Origin: Pseudomonas sp. CCC3.1
GTDB lineage: Bacteria > Pseudomonadota > Gammaproteobacteria > Pseudomonadales > Pseudomonadaceae
NCBI RefSeq assembly: GCF_034347405.1
Contig: NZ_CP133778.1
Location: forward strand, 3,844,001 to 3,908,000
DNA length: 64,000 bases
Reading direction: 5' to 3'
Shown: one piece after another, positions 50,701 to 59,900 of the stretch
Position numbering within the stretch: the stretch's first letter is position 1
Layout: every line of letters starts with the position of its first letter
The notes under the pieces: generated by a model
Told to the model about the DNA's origin: nothing
The model's input: only the letters and a program-made list of their open reading frames with translations
Database searches by the model: none
Translations under genes and position numbers: made by a program

Positions 50701-51301
50701 CATCGTTGGTTGCCACCAAGGGCGCACCGATAGCGTCAGCCAGCGCCACAGCTGCATGCAAATGCTCTTCGTCATTGGGACGTTTGGTGCGCTGTACTTC
50801 CAGGTAAAAACGGTCCGGGAACACCGTCATCCATTCACGGGCCAGGATTTGCGCCTCTTCGGCATTGCCACTGATCAGTGCAAGGCCGATTTCACCCTCT
50901 TTGGCCGCTGAGAGCATAATCAAGCCGTCCGCGGCTTCAGCCACCCACTCGCGCTCGATAATTACCTGACCGTTGCGCTGACCGTCGATAAAGCCACGGG
51001 AAATCAGCTCAGTCAGGTTGCGATAACCCACGGCATTCATCGCCAACAGGCTGATACGGCTCAGCGGGTTATCCGGGTCTTTGTTCGACAGCCACAAGTC
51101 AGCGCCGCAAATCGGCTTGATCCCGCCACCCATGGCTGTTTTATAAAATTTGACGAGGGAGCACATGTTGTTCTGATCGGTCACCGCCACGGCAGGCATA
51201 TTCATGCCAGCCAGGGTTTTGATCAGCGGTTTGATCCGCACCAGGCCATCGACCAGGGAGTATTCAGTGTGCAGGCGCAGGTGAACGAATGAAGCCGGCA
51301 T
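47780..51301 (-). CDS. dnaE: DNA polymerase III subunit alpha
   Basis: This 1173-residue protein has an N-terminal PHP domain (FVHLRLHTEYSLVDGLV), the polymerase core with PGRGSGAGSLVAY and the catalytic aspartates in MPDFDVDFCMDGR near residue 400, the QEQVMQIAQVMAGYTLGGADMLRRAMGKK stretch (shown in part), helix-hairpin-helix and OB domains toward the end. It is the main replicative polymerase. It lies in the block rnhB-dnaE-accA. Confidence 0.97.
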   Translation of the reverse strand: MPASFVHLRLHTEYSLVDGLVRIKPLIKTLAGMNMPAVAVTDQNNMCSLVKFYKTAMGGGIKPICGADLWLSNKDPDNPLSRISLLAMNAVGYRNLTELISRGFIDGQRNGQVIIEREWVAEAADGLIMLSAAKEGEIGLALISGNAEEAQILAREWMTVFPDRFYLEVQRTKRPNDEEHLHAAVALADAIGAPLVATNDVRFLKQQDFEAHETRVCIGEGRALDDPRRSKNYSDQQYLKSAEEMAELFSDLPEALENSVEIAKRCNIDVKLGTHFLPNFPIPDGMTIDEYFRKVSFDGLEERLTVLLSKDTTEDYDAKRQVYVDRLNFELDIIIQMGFPGYFLIVMDFIQWAKSNGVPVGPGRGSGAGSLVAYVQKITDLDPLEYDLLFERFLNPERVSMPDFDVDFCMDGRDRVIEYVAEKYGRNAVSQIITFGSMAAKAVIRDVARVQGKSYGLADRLSKMIPFEVGMTLEKAYEQEEILRDFIKVDEEAAEIWEMARKLEGVVRNVGKHAGGVVIAPTKLTDFSPIYCDEEGGGLVTQFDKDDVESAGLVKFDFLGLRTLTVIDWALKTINRDRAKVNEAPLDIAFIPLDDKPTYQLLQKAETTAVFQLESRGMKELIKKLKPDCLEDLIALVALFRPGPLQSGMVDDFINRKHGRAELAYPHSDYQYEGLKPVLAPTYGIILYQEQVMQIAQVMAGYTLGGADMLRRAMGKKKPEEMAKQRGGFIEGCGNNNIDADLAGNIFDLVEKFAGYGFNKSHSAAYGLVSYQTAWLKTHYPAPFMAAVLSADMHNTDKVVTLIEEIRTMKLRLDAPDVNASEFKFTVNDEGRIIYGLGAIKGVGEGPVEAITEARRDGPFTDLFDFCARVDLKRINKRTLDGLIRSGALDRLGPYFHDEPKAYQAHIDQNRAVLLTAMEEAIKAAEQTARTHDSGHADLFGGLFVEEDADVYANHRKAKELTLKERLKGEKDTLGLYLTGHPIDEYEGEIRRFARQRIIDLKPARDTQTVAGMIIALRVMKNKKGDKMGFITLDDRSGRIEASLFAEAFHSAQSLLQTDAMVVVEGEVSNDDFSGGLRLRVKRVMSMEEARTSLAESLRLKVTQTALKGDQLRVLGDLFKKHRGACPITMDYTGEDAKATLQFGDTWRIDPADSLIQALRDQFGKDNVFLQYR

Positions 51302-51379
51302 GGTGATCCTGTCTATAAGCTTTGGGAAACAACAAGGCCCGGATTGTACCGGGCCTTGGAAAAAACATCAGCCTTGCGG

Positions 51380-52021
51380 CTAAACCTTGGCAAGACCTTC
51401 AAGGGCCTCATAGGCGCGGCGAACCGGACCAAACGAGCGCCGATGAATCGGTGTCGGGCCCAGACGCTCGAGCGCTTCCAGATGGACGGTCGTCGGATAG
51501 CCTTTGTGACCGCCAATCCCGTAGCCAGGATATTGCAGCTCGAATGCCGCCATTTCGCGATCACGGCTGACCTTGGCCAGAATTGAGGCCGCTGCAATGG
51601 CAGGCACTTTACTGTCGCCTTTGACCACTGCCTCGGCAGGCATCGCTAATTTGGGGCAGCGATTGCCATCGATCATCGCCAGTTTGGGGGTAATGCTCAG
51701 CCCCTCCACCGCGCGCTGCATGGCCAGCATCGTGGCATGCAAAATATTCAGTTCGTCGATTTCCTCGACTTCAGCCCGCGCGATATGCCAGCTCAGCGCT
51801 TTTTCACAGATTTCGTCAAAGAGCTTCTCGCGACGTGCCTCAGTGAGCTTCTTGGAGTCGTTAAGCCCCGCGATAGGACGCGCAGGGTCGAGAATCACCG
51901 CTGCCGTGACCACTGCGCCGCATAACGGGCCACGACCGACTTCATCAACGCCGGCAACGAGATCGTCGACCTGATTGACCAGGTTGAAGTCCAATCCGAT
52001 TTGCATATTCACTGTACTCAT
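51380..52021 (-). CDS. rnhB: Ribonuclease HII
   Basis: This 213-residue protein has the RNase HII signature GVDEVGRGPLCGAVV near residue 24 (acidic metal ligands), KLTEARREKL and GYPTTVHLEAL. It removes ribonucleotides from DNA. ATG 52021 overlaps the lpxB stop (ATGA); an ATG five codons on gives the usual MQIGLDFNL start and is an alternative. Confidence 0.94.
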   Translation of the reverse strand: MSTVNMQIGLDFNLVNQVDDLVAGVDEVGRGPLCGAVVTAAVILDPARPIAGLNDSKKLTEARREKLFDEICEKALSWHIARAEVEEIDELNILHATMLAMQRAVEGLSITPKLAMIDGNRCPKLAMPAEAVVKGDSKVPAIAAASILAKVSRDREMAAFELQYPGYGIGGHKGYPTTVHLEALERLGPTPIHRRSFGPVRRAYEALEGLAKV

Positions 52022-53148
52022 TTGGATGTTGCGATCAGACCCAGTACCGCGTCTGCGGCCTGATTGGAGGCGTCCAGGCGCAAGGTTCGATGGATCTCAT
52101 CGAAGCCACGGGTTTGTTCTTCGCCACTGTCCAGCAAAGGCAGCAGGGTTTCAGCCAACGCCTCGGGAGTCGCCGCATCTTGCAATAACTCAGGCACCAG
52201 CAGCCGTTGAGCCAGCAAGTTGGGCAAAGACACGTAAGGGCTTTTAACCAAGCGCTTGAGAATCCAGAACGTCAGCGACGAGAGACGATAAGCGACGACC
52301 ATCGGACGCTTGTACAGCAGCGCCTCCAGGGTGGCAGTACCAGACGCAATCAGCACCGCATCGCAGGCGGCCAGCGCCACGTGTGATTGGCCATCGAGCA
52401 AGGTCACGGGCACATCACGACCGGCCAGCAGTTGCTCAATCTGGATACGCCGCGCATGGCTGGCGCACGGCAGGACGAAGCGTACTTCGGGGCGCGCCTC
52501 GCGAATTTTCTGCGCTGCATCGAGAAACAAACCACCCAGCTTGCCGACTTCGCCGCCACGGCTGCCTGGCATCAGAGCCACCAACGGCCCATCAGGCAAA
52601 CCCAATTCAGCGCGGGCCGCTGCACGATCGGCTTCAAGCGGAATGGCATCTGCCAATGAGTGCCCGACAAACCGAACCGGAACACCCTTCTCTTCGTAGA
52701 ATTTGGCTTCAAACGGAAACAGCGTGAGCATCAAATCGCAGCCTTCGCGGATTTTCAGCACCCGCTTCTGACGCCAGGCCCAGACAGACGGACTGACGTA
52801 GTGCACGGTTTTGATCCCGGCACGGCGCAACTGGAGTTCGATATTGAGGGTAAAGTCAGGCGCATCGATACCGATAAACACATCAGGCTTTTCAGCAATC
52901 AGCGTTTGCACCAGGGCTTTGCGGCGCTTGAGCAGCTCGCGCAAACGGCCAAGGACTTCAACCAGCCCCATCACCGATAAACGCTCCATCGGGAAGTAAG
53001 AGGTCATGCCCTCGGCTTCCATCAATGGCCCGCCAACACCGATAAATTCGATATCAGGATGCTGAGCCTTAAGCGCTCGCATCAACCCTGAACCCAGAAT
53101 GTCACCAGAGGCTTCGCCTGCCACCAGCGCAATACGCAATCTAGCCAT
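52018..53148 (-). CDS. lpxB: Lipid-A-disaccharide synthase LpxB
   Basis: This 376-residue GT-B glycosyltransferase has VAGEASGDILGSGLM near the start, FIGVGGPLMEAEG, and PFEAKFYEEKGVPVRFVGHS near residue 150. It joins UDP-diacylglucosamine and lipid X. It is last of the lpxD-fabZ-lpxA-lpxB cluster, 2 bp after lpxA. Confidence 0.95.
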   Translation of the reverse strand: MARLRIALVAGEASGDILGSGLMRALKAQHPDIEFIGVGGPLMEAEGMTSYFPMERLSVMGLVEVLGRLRELLKRRKALVQTLIAEKPDVFIGIDAPDFTLNIELQLRRAGIKTVHYVSPSVWAWRQKRVLKIREGCDLMLTLFPFEAKFYEEKGVPVRFVGHSLADAIPLEADRAAARAELGLPDGPLVALMPGSRGGEVGKLGGLFLDAAQKIREARPEVRFVLPCASHARRIQIEQLLAGRDVPVTLLDGQSHVALAACDAVLIASGTATLEALLYKRPMVVAYRLSSLTFWILKRLVKSPYVSLPNLLAQRLLVPELLQDAATPEALAETLLPLLDSGEEQTRGFDEIHRTLRLDASNQAADAVLGLIATSK

Positions 53149-53150
53149 GA

Positions 53151-53927
53151 CTAGCGCGTAATGCCGCGAGTGGAGGAACGGATGGATTCGACAAACATCG
53201 CGACTTCAGGAAATTGCACAGCAGGCTCGGCGAGCTCTGCAAGTGCCTGATCAACCGTCAGACCTTGTCGATACACGACTTTGTACGCTCGACGCAGGGC
53301 ATGGATGGCTTCGTCACTGAAACCCCGACGACGCATGCCTTCAAAGTTCATGCTGCGCGCCTCGGCAGGGCTGCCGAACACGGTGACGAACGCCGGAACG
53401 TCCTTGCCAATAGCCGTGCCCATGCCCGAAAAGCTGTGCGCGCCGATATGGCAGAACTGATGGACCAGCGTAAAACCCGACAGAATGGCCCAATCACCCA
53501 TATGCACATGGCCCGCCAACGCGGCGTTATTGACCAGAATGCAGTGATTGCCGATGACGCTGTCATGCCCGATGTGGGCATAAGCCATGACCAGGTTGTG
53601 ATCGCCCAGCGTGGTTTCGGAACGGTCCTGGACCGTGCCACGGTGAATGGTGACCCCTTCACGAATCACGTTGTGATCACCGATCACCAGACGTGTTTCT
53701 TCGCCTTTGTACTTCAGATCTGGCGTGTCCTCGCCTACCGAAGAAAACTGGTAGATGCGATTGTGTTTACCAATCTTGGTTGGACCTTTGAGAATCACAT
53801 GCGGCCCAATCACAGTCCCCTCGCCGATTTCCACACCTGCGCCGATGATCGACCACGGGCCGACCTCGACGTCGTCGGCCAAAATGGCCGTCGGATCGAT
53901 GATTGCGCGAGGGTCAATCAAACTCAT
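53151..53927 (-). CDS. lpxA: UDP-N-acetylglucosamine acyltransferase LpxA
   Basis: This 258-residue left-handed beta-helix protein has repeated hexapeptides (DPRAIIDPTAILADDVEVG) and the catalytic His in AYAHIGHDSVIGN near residue 122. It adds the first 3-hydroxyacyl chain in lipid A synthesis. It overlaps fabZ by 4 bp, linking fatty acid and lipid A synthesis. Confidence 0.96.
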   Translation of the reverse strand: MSLIDPRAIIDPTAILADDVEVGPWSIIGAGVEIGEGTVIGPHVILKGPTKIGKHNRIYQFSSVGEDTPDLKYKGEETRLVIGDHNVIREGVTIHRGTVQDRSETTLGDHNLVMAYAHIGHDSVIGNHCILVNNAALAGHVHMGDWAILSGFTLVHQFCHIGAHSFSGMGTAIGKDVPAFVTVFGSPAEARSMNFEGMRRRGFSDEAIHALRRAYKVVYRQGLTVDQALAELAEPAVQFPEVAMFVESIRSSTRGITR

Positions 53928-54364
53928 AGTTTGCGTTCCGCACAGATAATTTCAGCCGAGCACACCGGCTTGCCGTCAACCGATGCCTGGCACTCAAACT
54001 TCCAGATAGAGCGCTTGCAGCTCAGAAACTTGGCTTCAAGGATCAGTTGGTCACCTGGCAGCACGGGCTGGCGAAAGCGCAGTTTGTCAGAACCTACGAA
54101 ATAATAGAGTGTGCCGTCTGCCGGTTTAACATCCAGCATTTTGAAACCCAGGATGCCAGCGGCCTGAGCCATGGCTTCAATGATCAATACACCGGGCATG
54201 ATCGGGTGCGCCGGGAAGTGACCGTTGAAGAAAGGTTCGTTGATGCTGACATTCTTGTAGGCACGAATGCGCTTGTTCTCGACATCCAGATCCACCACCC
54301 GGTCCACCAGCAGGAACGGGTAACGGTGGGGCAGATATTCGCGAATCTCGTTGATGTCCATCAT
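53924..54364 (-). CDS. fabZ: 3-hydroxyacyl-ACP dehydratase FabZ
   Basis: This 146-residue hot-dog fold protein has MDINEIREYLPHRYPFLLVD with FFNGHFPAHPIMPGVLIIEAMAQ (catalytic His near residue 50, Glu near 64; shown as separate motifs). It dehydrates 3-hydroxyacyl-ACP in fatty acid elongation and competes with LpxA for 3-hydroxyacyl-ACP. A 109-bp spacer separates it from lpxD. Confidence 0.96.
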   Translation of the reverse strand: MMDINEIREYLPHRYPFLLVDRVVDLDVENKRIRAYKNVSINEPFFNGHFPAHPIMPGVLIIEAMAQAAGILGFKMLDVKPADGTLYYFVGSDKLRFRQPVLPGDQLILEAKFLSCKRSIWKFECQASVDGKPVCSAEIICAERKL

Positions 54365-54473
54365 TTCGTGGGGAAGCCTGTAATAAAGATTGGGCGCGCG
54401 CGACTAAGGCGCGCTCCTCTAGCAAATCAAGGAAGCAAACCAGTGGCTATGCACTCTTGATATGGAAAATGTA

Positions 54474-55529
54474 CTAGCCCTCTGAAGAAGCTTTACCGTT
54501 CGGGGTCACTTCCCCAACGCGCTTTTCCAGATGTTTCAGCCGTCTTGCAATGTCATCCAACTGACGAATACGTGCCGCACTTTTGCGCCACTCGGCAGCC
54601 GGCTGCATGGCAGTACCGGAAGAATAGGCGCCTGGCTCGGTGATCGAATGAGTCACCATCGTCATGCCAGTCAAGAACACGTTGTCACAAACTTCAATGT
54701 GACCCACCAAACCAACACCACCGGCCAGCATGCAATGCTTGCCGATTTTAGTGCTGCCGGAGATCCCCACACAGGCGGCCATCGCCGTATGGTCACCGAT
54801 TTGAACGTTGTGCGCGATTTGGATCTGGTTATCCAGTTTGACGCCATTACCAATCAGTGTGTCGGCCAAGGCGCCACGGTCGATGGCGGTGTTAACGCCA
54901 ATTTCGACATCATCACCCAAGGTGACGCCACCAATCTGGGCAATTTTCTGCCAGACACCTTTTTCGTTGGCGAAACCAAAACCTTCACCACCCAGCACAG
55001 CACCGGACTGAATGACCACACGCTTGCCAATATGCACATCGTGATAAAGGGTTACGCGAGGGGCCAACCAACCGCCCTCACCGATCGAGCTACGAGCACC
55101 GATAAAGCAATGCGCACCCAGGGTGACGCCTGCCGCGATTCGCGCGCCGCTCTCAATCACCACAAACGCACCAATGCTGGCCAAAGGATCAACCACCGCA
55201 TCATCCGCAATCACAGCCGTCGGGTGAACCCCGGCAGCCGCTTTAGGTTTGGGATCGAACAAATGGGAAATGCGGGCATAGGCCAAATAAGGATCAGGCA
55301 CAACCAGCGCATCCCCGGCGTACGTCTCAGCGTCGCCAGCCTTGAGCAATACAGCTCCTGCGTGGCAATCGACGAGGTATTTACGGTATTGGGGGTTCGC
55401 CAGAAAGCTCAACTGAGCTGGGCCGGCCTCTTGTAAAGTGGCCAGCCCAGTAATTTCTTTCTCCGCAGAGCCACGCAAGGTCGCTCCGAGGAACTCGGCC
55501 AATTGGCCGAGCTTTATAGTCGCGGTCAT
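54474..55529 (-). CDS. lpxD: UDP-3-O-(3-hydroxyacyl)glucosamine N-acyltransferase LpxD
   Basis: This 351-residue protein has an N-terminal uridine-binding domain (LGQLAEFLGATLRGSAEKEI), a hexapeptide beta-helix with IQIAHNVQIGDHTAMAACVG (catalytic His near residue 240) and a C-terminal helix (QLDDIARRLKHLEKRV). It adds the second acyl chain in lipid A synthesis. It starts 3 bp after the skp stop. Confidence 0.95.
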   Translation of the reverse strand: MTATIKLGQLAEFLGATLRGSAEKEITGLATLQEAGPAQLSFLANPQYRKYLVDCHAGAVLLKAGDAETYAGDALVVPDPYLAYARISHLFDPKPKAAAGVHPTAVIADDAVVDPLASIGAFVVIESGARIAAGVTLGAHCFIGARSSIGEGGWLAPRVTLYHDVHIGKRVVIQSGAVLGGEGFGFANEKGVWQKIAQIGGVTLGDDVEIGVNTAIDRGALADTLIGNGVKLDNQIQIAHNVQIGDHTAMAACVGISGSTKIGKHCMLAGGVGLVGHIEVCDNVFLTGMTMVTHSITEPGAYSSGTAMQPAAEWRKSAARIRQLDDIARRLKHLEKRVGEVTPNGKASSEG

Positions 55530-55531
55530 AA

Positions 55532-56035
55532 TTACTTCAGCTGGTTCATGCGCTCGATGACTTGGCGAGTGATGTCGTACTGAGGTTTGACATCAATCAC
55601 AGCACCACGCTCGAACACCAGGTCAAAGGCGCCTTTCTTGATCACTTCTTCAACAGCGCTGTCCAGTTTTGGCTTCAGCTGTTTCAGCATTTCACGGTCA
55701 GCAACCGCTTTGGCTTCGTTCAGTTCTTTGGACTGGAACTGGAAATCGCGCGCCTTTTGCTTGAATTCAAGCTCCAGACGTTCACGCTCGCCCTGCTGCA
55801 TTTTGTCGCCGCCGCTTACCAGACGGTCCTGAATACCCTTGGCACTGCTTTCCAAGGTTTTCAGCTTGGTCAGTTGAGGACCGAACTTCTTCTCGGCATC
55901 CACTGCATAACGCTTGGCAGCGTCTGATTCAAGCAGTGCCATCTGATAGTTCAGCACAGCAATTTTCATGTCTGCAAACGCTGGGCCTGCTGCCAACAGC
56001 GAAGCCAGGAGAACCAATTGAGTCAACTTACGCAC
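55532..56035 (-). CDS. skp: OmpH/Skp-family periplasmic chaperone
   Basis: This 167-residue protein has a signal peptide (residues 1-21, AFA-DM) and long charged helices (VDAEKKFGPQLTKLKTLESS, ERERLELEFKQKARDFQFQS) that form Skp's tentacles. It carries unfolded outer membrane proteins across the periplasm to BamA, whose gene is directly upstream. Confidence 0.93.
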   Translation of the reverse strand: MRKLTQLVLLASLLAAGPAFADMKIAVLNYQMALLESDAAKRYAVDAEKKFGPQLTKLKTLESSAKGIQDRLVSGGDKMQQGERERLELEFKQKARDFQFQSKELNEAKAVADREMLKQLKPKLDSAVEEVIKKGAFDLVFERGAVIDVKPQYDITRQVIERMNQLK

Positions 56036-56080
56036 GATGCACCCCTAAAAAATCCGTTGTCTGTATCTAAAGTCAGGCTT

Positions 56081-58429
56081 TTAGAAAGTCTGGCCGAGGG
56101 AGAATTGGAACACTTGAGTGTCTGCGTCATCCGGTTTCTTGATTGGCATGGCCAAGCTGAAGCTCAGCGGGCCAAGCGCAGTCACCCAGGTCACACCAAC
56201 ACCGACAGAACTGGCCATATTGCTAAAGCTGATGTCGCAATTCTTGGTTTCGCCCTTGCAGTTGGTGTCGAACACGTTACCCACATCCCAGAATACGGAG
56301 GTGCGCAGGGAACGCTGATCTTTCACAAACGGCATCGGGAACAGAACTTCTACACCGCCCTGGATCAGCACGTTACCACCGAACGGTAGCGGGTCTTGAT
56401 CCGGGTCGGCGATGGTGCCTGGGTTTTTACCCGTGCTTGGCGTACTGCGCGGGCCCAGGGCACTGTCTTTGAAGCCACGTACCGAGTTGAAACCACCGGC
56501 ATAGTAGTTCTCGTAGAACGGCAGACCTTCGGTCGAACCGTAACCATCACCATAGCCCAACTCTGTGTGCAGACGCATGGTGTAGGTGTCGGTCAACGGC
56601 TGGAACAACTGTGCACGATAGTCCAGCTTGTAGAACTGCAGGTCACTGCCAGGAATGGTGGATTCCAGTACCAGGCTTTGCGAGCTGCCGCGCGTTGGCA
56701 ATACACCCTTGTTCAGGGTCGACTCAGACCAGCCTACCGACGCCTTGAAGTTGAGGTATTTATCGCCTTCACGGTTTACGAAGTCGAAGATCTCGTCAAC
56801 GGTGTAACGACCGGTGCTGATTTCATCCTGCTGCACGGTCAGACCGTAGGTCAGACGCGATGTGTCGCTGATCGGGTAGCCCATCGTGACGCCAGCACCC
56901 AGGCTGTCGACCGAATAGTTGGCGACGTCAACGTCCAGCTCTTTGTAGTCAGTGGTGCGATAGAAAACGTTGTAACCCAGGCTCACACCATCTGCAGTCC
57001 AGTACGGGTCAACGTAGCTGAAGTTGTAACGGCTTTGGTATTCGCTGCGGGTCAGGCCAATGCTGACCTTGTTACCCGTACCCAGGAAGTTGTTCTGAGT
57101 AATCGAGCCACCCAGGATCAAACCTGCGCTCTGAGCAAAACCGACGCTGGCAGTGATCGAACCCGAGGCTTGTTCTTCTACGGCGTAGTTCACGTCAACC
57201 TGGTCGTCAGTGCCTGGCACTGCTGGCGTTTCAACGTTCACTTCCTTGAAGAAGCCCAGACGCTCAAGGCGAACCTTGGACTGGTCAATCAGGTAAGTAG
57301 AAGCCCAGCCACCTTCCATCTGGCGCATTTCGCGACGCAGCACTTCGTCTGCCGACTTGGTGTTGCCGCGGTAGTTGATGCGGTTAACGTAAGCACGTTT
57401 GCCCGGATCGACCACAAAAGTAATGGCCACCGTGTGGTTTTCAGGGTCTGGCTGAGGCACGCCGTTCACGTTTGCGAAGGTGTAGCCCTCGTTACCCAGA
57501 CGACGGGTAATCAGTTCCGAGGTGGTGGTCATCAGCTTGCGCGAGAACACCTGGCCTGGCTGAACCAGCAGCAGCGACTTGATCTGATCTTCCGGGACCT
57601 TGAGGTCACCGCTCAGTTTCACTTCGCCTACGTTGTATTTTTCGCCTTCGTTCACGTTAACGGTGATGTAAACGTTTTTCTTGTCAGGCGTGATCGATAC
57701 CTGAGTCGAGGCAATATCCATATTGATATAGCCGCGATCCAGGTAGTAGGAGCGCAGACGCTCCAGGTCACCCGACAGCTTTTCACGCGCATACTTGTCA
57801 TCGTTCTTGAAGAACGACAACCAGTTGGTGGTTTTCAGCTCGAAGAGATCAATCAGGTCCGCTTCAGGGAAGACCGTGTTACCCACCACGTTGATGTGCT
57901 GGATAGAAGCAACGGTGCCTTCGTTGATGTTGACCTTCAAGGCAACGCGGTTACGCGGCTCAGGCACCACTTCGGTGTCTACCGACGCCGAGTAGCGGCC
58001 TTGGGCAACATATTGACGTTGCAGTTCGTTGCGCACACCTTCAAGGGTGGCACGCTGGAAGATTTCACCTTCAGCCAGGCCTGATTGCTTGAGACCTTTC
58101 ATCAGATCATCGGTGGAGATCGCCTTGTTGCCGTCAATCGTGATGCTAGAGACGGAAGGACGCTCGACAACCGTAATGACAAGCACATTGCCATCACGAC
58201 CCAGTTGGATATCCTGAAAGAACCCGGTTTTGAACAACGCACGAGTGGATTCCACCAAACGGCGGTCATCCGCTACCTCACCCACGTTCAGCGGTAGCGC
58301 ACCAAACACACTGCCGGCGGAAACCCGCTGGAGCCCGTTGACACGAATATCAGAGATAGTGAAGGACTCGGCGTGAACTTCGGCGATCATCAGTACGGCG
58401 AGAACCGCAGTTAGCAGCAGACGTTTCAT
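56081..58429 (-). CDS. bamA: Outer membrane protein assembly factor BamA
   Basis: This 782-residue protein has a signal peptide (residues 1-20, VHA-ES), five POTRA domains (starting FTISDIRVNGLQRVSAGSVF) and a C-terminal 16-strand barrel with the loop 6 VRGF motif (NSVRGFKDSALGP) near residue 650 and the closing FSLGQTF. It inserts beta-barrel proteins in the outer membrane. ATG 58429 gives the typical MKRLLLTAVLA start. Confidence 0.96.
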   Translation of the reverse strand: MKRLLLTAVLAVLMIAEVHAESFTISDIRVNGLQRVSAGSVFGALPLNVGEVADDRRLVESTRALFKTGFFQDIQLGRDGNVLVITVVERPSVSSITIDGNKAISTDDLMKGLKQSGLAEGEIFQRATLEGVRNELQRQYVAQGRYSASVDTEVVPEPRNRVALKVNINEGTVASIQHINVVGNTVFPEADLIDLFELKTTNWLSFFKNDDKYAREKLSGDLERLRSYYLDRGYINMDIASTQVSITPDKKNVYITVNVNEGEKYNVGEVKLSGDLKVPEDQIKSLLLVQPGQVFSRKLMTTTSELITRRLGNEGYTFANVNGVPQPDPENHTVAITFVVDPGKRAYVNRINYRGNTKSADEVLRREMRQMEGGWASTYLIDQSKVRLERLGFFKEVNVETPAVPGTDDQVDVNYAVEEQASGSITASVGFAQSAGLILGGSITQNNFLGTGNKVSIGLTRSEYQSRYNFSYVDPYWTADGVSLGYNVFYRTTDYKELDVDVANYSVDSLGAGVTMGYPISDTSRLTYGLTVQQDEISTGRYTVDEIFDFVNREGDKYLNFKASVGWSESTLNKGVLPTRGSSQSLVLESTIPGSDLQFYKLDYRAQLFQPLTDTYTMRLHTELGYGDGYGSTEGLPFYENYYAGGFNSVRGFKDSALGPRSTPSTGKNPGTIADPDQDPLPFGGNVLIQGGVEVLFPMPFVKDQRSLRTSVFWDVGNVFDTNCKGETKNCDISFSNMASSVGVGVTWVTALGPLSFSLAMPIKKPDDADTQVFQFSLGQTF

Positions 58430-58503
58430 GAAGTCCTTTCTTATTCCAACTGGCAATAAACAAACTGCCGCAAAATGCGGCAGATTCGCAATTCAGCGAA
58501 GTG

Positions 58504-59856
58504 TTACAGACGTCCCAGATCGTTGACCAGGGCAAGCAACATCACCCCGACCACCAAACTGATACCTATCTGCATCCCCCAACCCTGTACCCGTTCCGAC
58601 AAGGGACGACCACGCGCCCACTCGATCAGATAAAACAACAAGTGGCCACCATCCAGTACAGGAATGGGCAACAAGTTCAGAACCCCCAGGCTAATACTCA
58701 GATAAGCCAGGAAATTCAAGAAATCAGCAACGCCCGACTGGGCAGAAGCGCCCGCCACTTTAGCAATGGTTATCGGTCCACTCAAGTTTTTTACCGAGAG
58801 CTCGCCGAACAACATTTTCTTGAGTGAATCGAGCGTCAATACGCTCATGGTCCACGTGCGCTTGGTCCCCTCCCCGATCGCAGCAAGCGGGCCATAACTG
58901 ACCTCGCGAACCATCTCAGGTGGCCAATCGACACCTTTGACCCCAGCGCCCAGGTAACCGGTTGCAGCGTCTCCTTCTCCGCGTGCCGCAAGGATGACTG
59001 GCATATCAACCGCTACGCCATCACGCTCAACGTGCAATACCACGCGCGCAGCGGGTCGCACACGAACCCAATCGACAACCTGCTGCCAATCGTTGATCGA
59101 CTGACCGTTCATGGCCAGAAGTTTGTCACCGGTCTTGAGGCCAGCGGCTTGTGCCGGGCCTTTAGGATCAAGCTCGGCCAAAATGGCAGGCAACTCCGGG
59201 CGCCACGGGCGAATACCCAACGACTTGATCGGGTCCGGCTCGCTAGCCCCTCTCAGCCAGTCATGCAGCGCCAACTGGTGCGATGTTTCAACCTCAGCCC
59301 CAGGCCCGCGCACCGACACTTGAATAGAACCGCTTTCGCCCAAGCGACGAACCAACTGCAGGTTGACGTTCGACCAACCTACGGTCGGCTCACCATCAAT
59401 AGAGACGATTTCCTGGCCCGCCACCAAGCCTGCCTGCGCTGCCAGGCTGCCGCTTTCGACAGCACCGATCACCGGCCGCACTTGCTGGCTGCCCATCATG
59501 GCCAGGACCCAGAAAAACACGATTGCCAACAGGAAGTTGGCAATTGGCCCGGCAGCCACAATGGCAATGCGCTGCCCGACCGTTTTACGATTGAACGATT
59601 GATTGAGCTGCTCGGCCGGCACATCGCCTTCGCGCTCGTCGAGCATTTTTACATAGCCACCCAGCGGAATCGCAGCGACGACAAACTCGGTGCCCTGGCG
59701 ATCATGCCAGCGCAGCAACGGCGTACCGAAGCCCACAGAAAAGCGCAGAACCTTGACGCCGCAACGGCGCGCCACCCAAAAGTGACCGAATTCATGAAAT
59801 GTGACCAGCACCCCCAATGCCACCAGGGTGCCAACAATCATATAGAGCGCACTCAT
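58504..59856 (-). CDS. rseP: Site-2 protease RseP
   Basis: This 450-residue inner membrane zinc metalloprotease has HEFGHFWVARRCGVKV near residue 21 (HEXXH), two PDZ domains in the middle (around residues 110-300), and the third-ligand motif NLLPIPVLDGGHLL near residue 395. It cleaves the anti-sigma factor (RseA/MucA) in envelope stress and alginate control. It sits between dxr and bamA. Confidence 0.95.
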   Translation of the reverse strand: MSALYMIVGTLVALGVLVTFHEFGHFWVARRCGVKVLRFSVGFGTPLLRWHDRQGTEFVVAAIPLGGYVKMLDEREGDVPAEQLNQSFNRKTVGQRIAIVAAGPIANFLLAIVFFWVLAMMGSQQVRPVIGAVESGSLAAQAGLVAGQEIVSIDGEPTVGWSNVNLQLVRRLGESGSIQVSVRGPGAEVETSHQLALHDWLRGASEPDPIKSLGIRPWRPELPAILAELDPKGPAQAAGLKTGDKLLAMNGQSINDWQQVVDWVRVRPAARVVLHVERDGVAVDMPVILAARGEGDAATGYLGAGVKGVDWPPEMVREVSYGPLAAIGEGTKRTWTMSVLTLDSLKKMLFGELSVKNLSGPITIAKVAGASAQSGVADFLNFLAYLSISLGVLNLLPIPVLDGGHLLFYLIEWARGRPLSERVQGWGMQIGISLVVGVMLLALVNDLGRL

Positions 59857-59900
59857 CTACTTTCTCCGCGATTCTGTCCGACTCCGACTTTTACCACTTG

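Noticed and set aside
47789..50911. Two frames of over 500 codons on the plus strand
   Set aside because: They lie fully opposite dnaE and have the composition of antisense frames.
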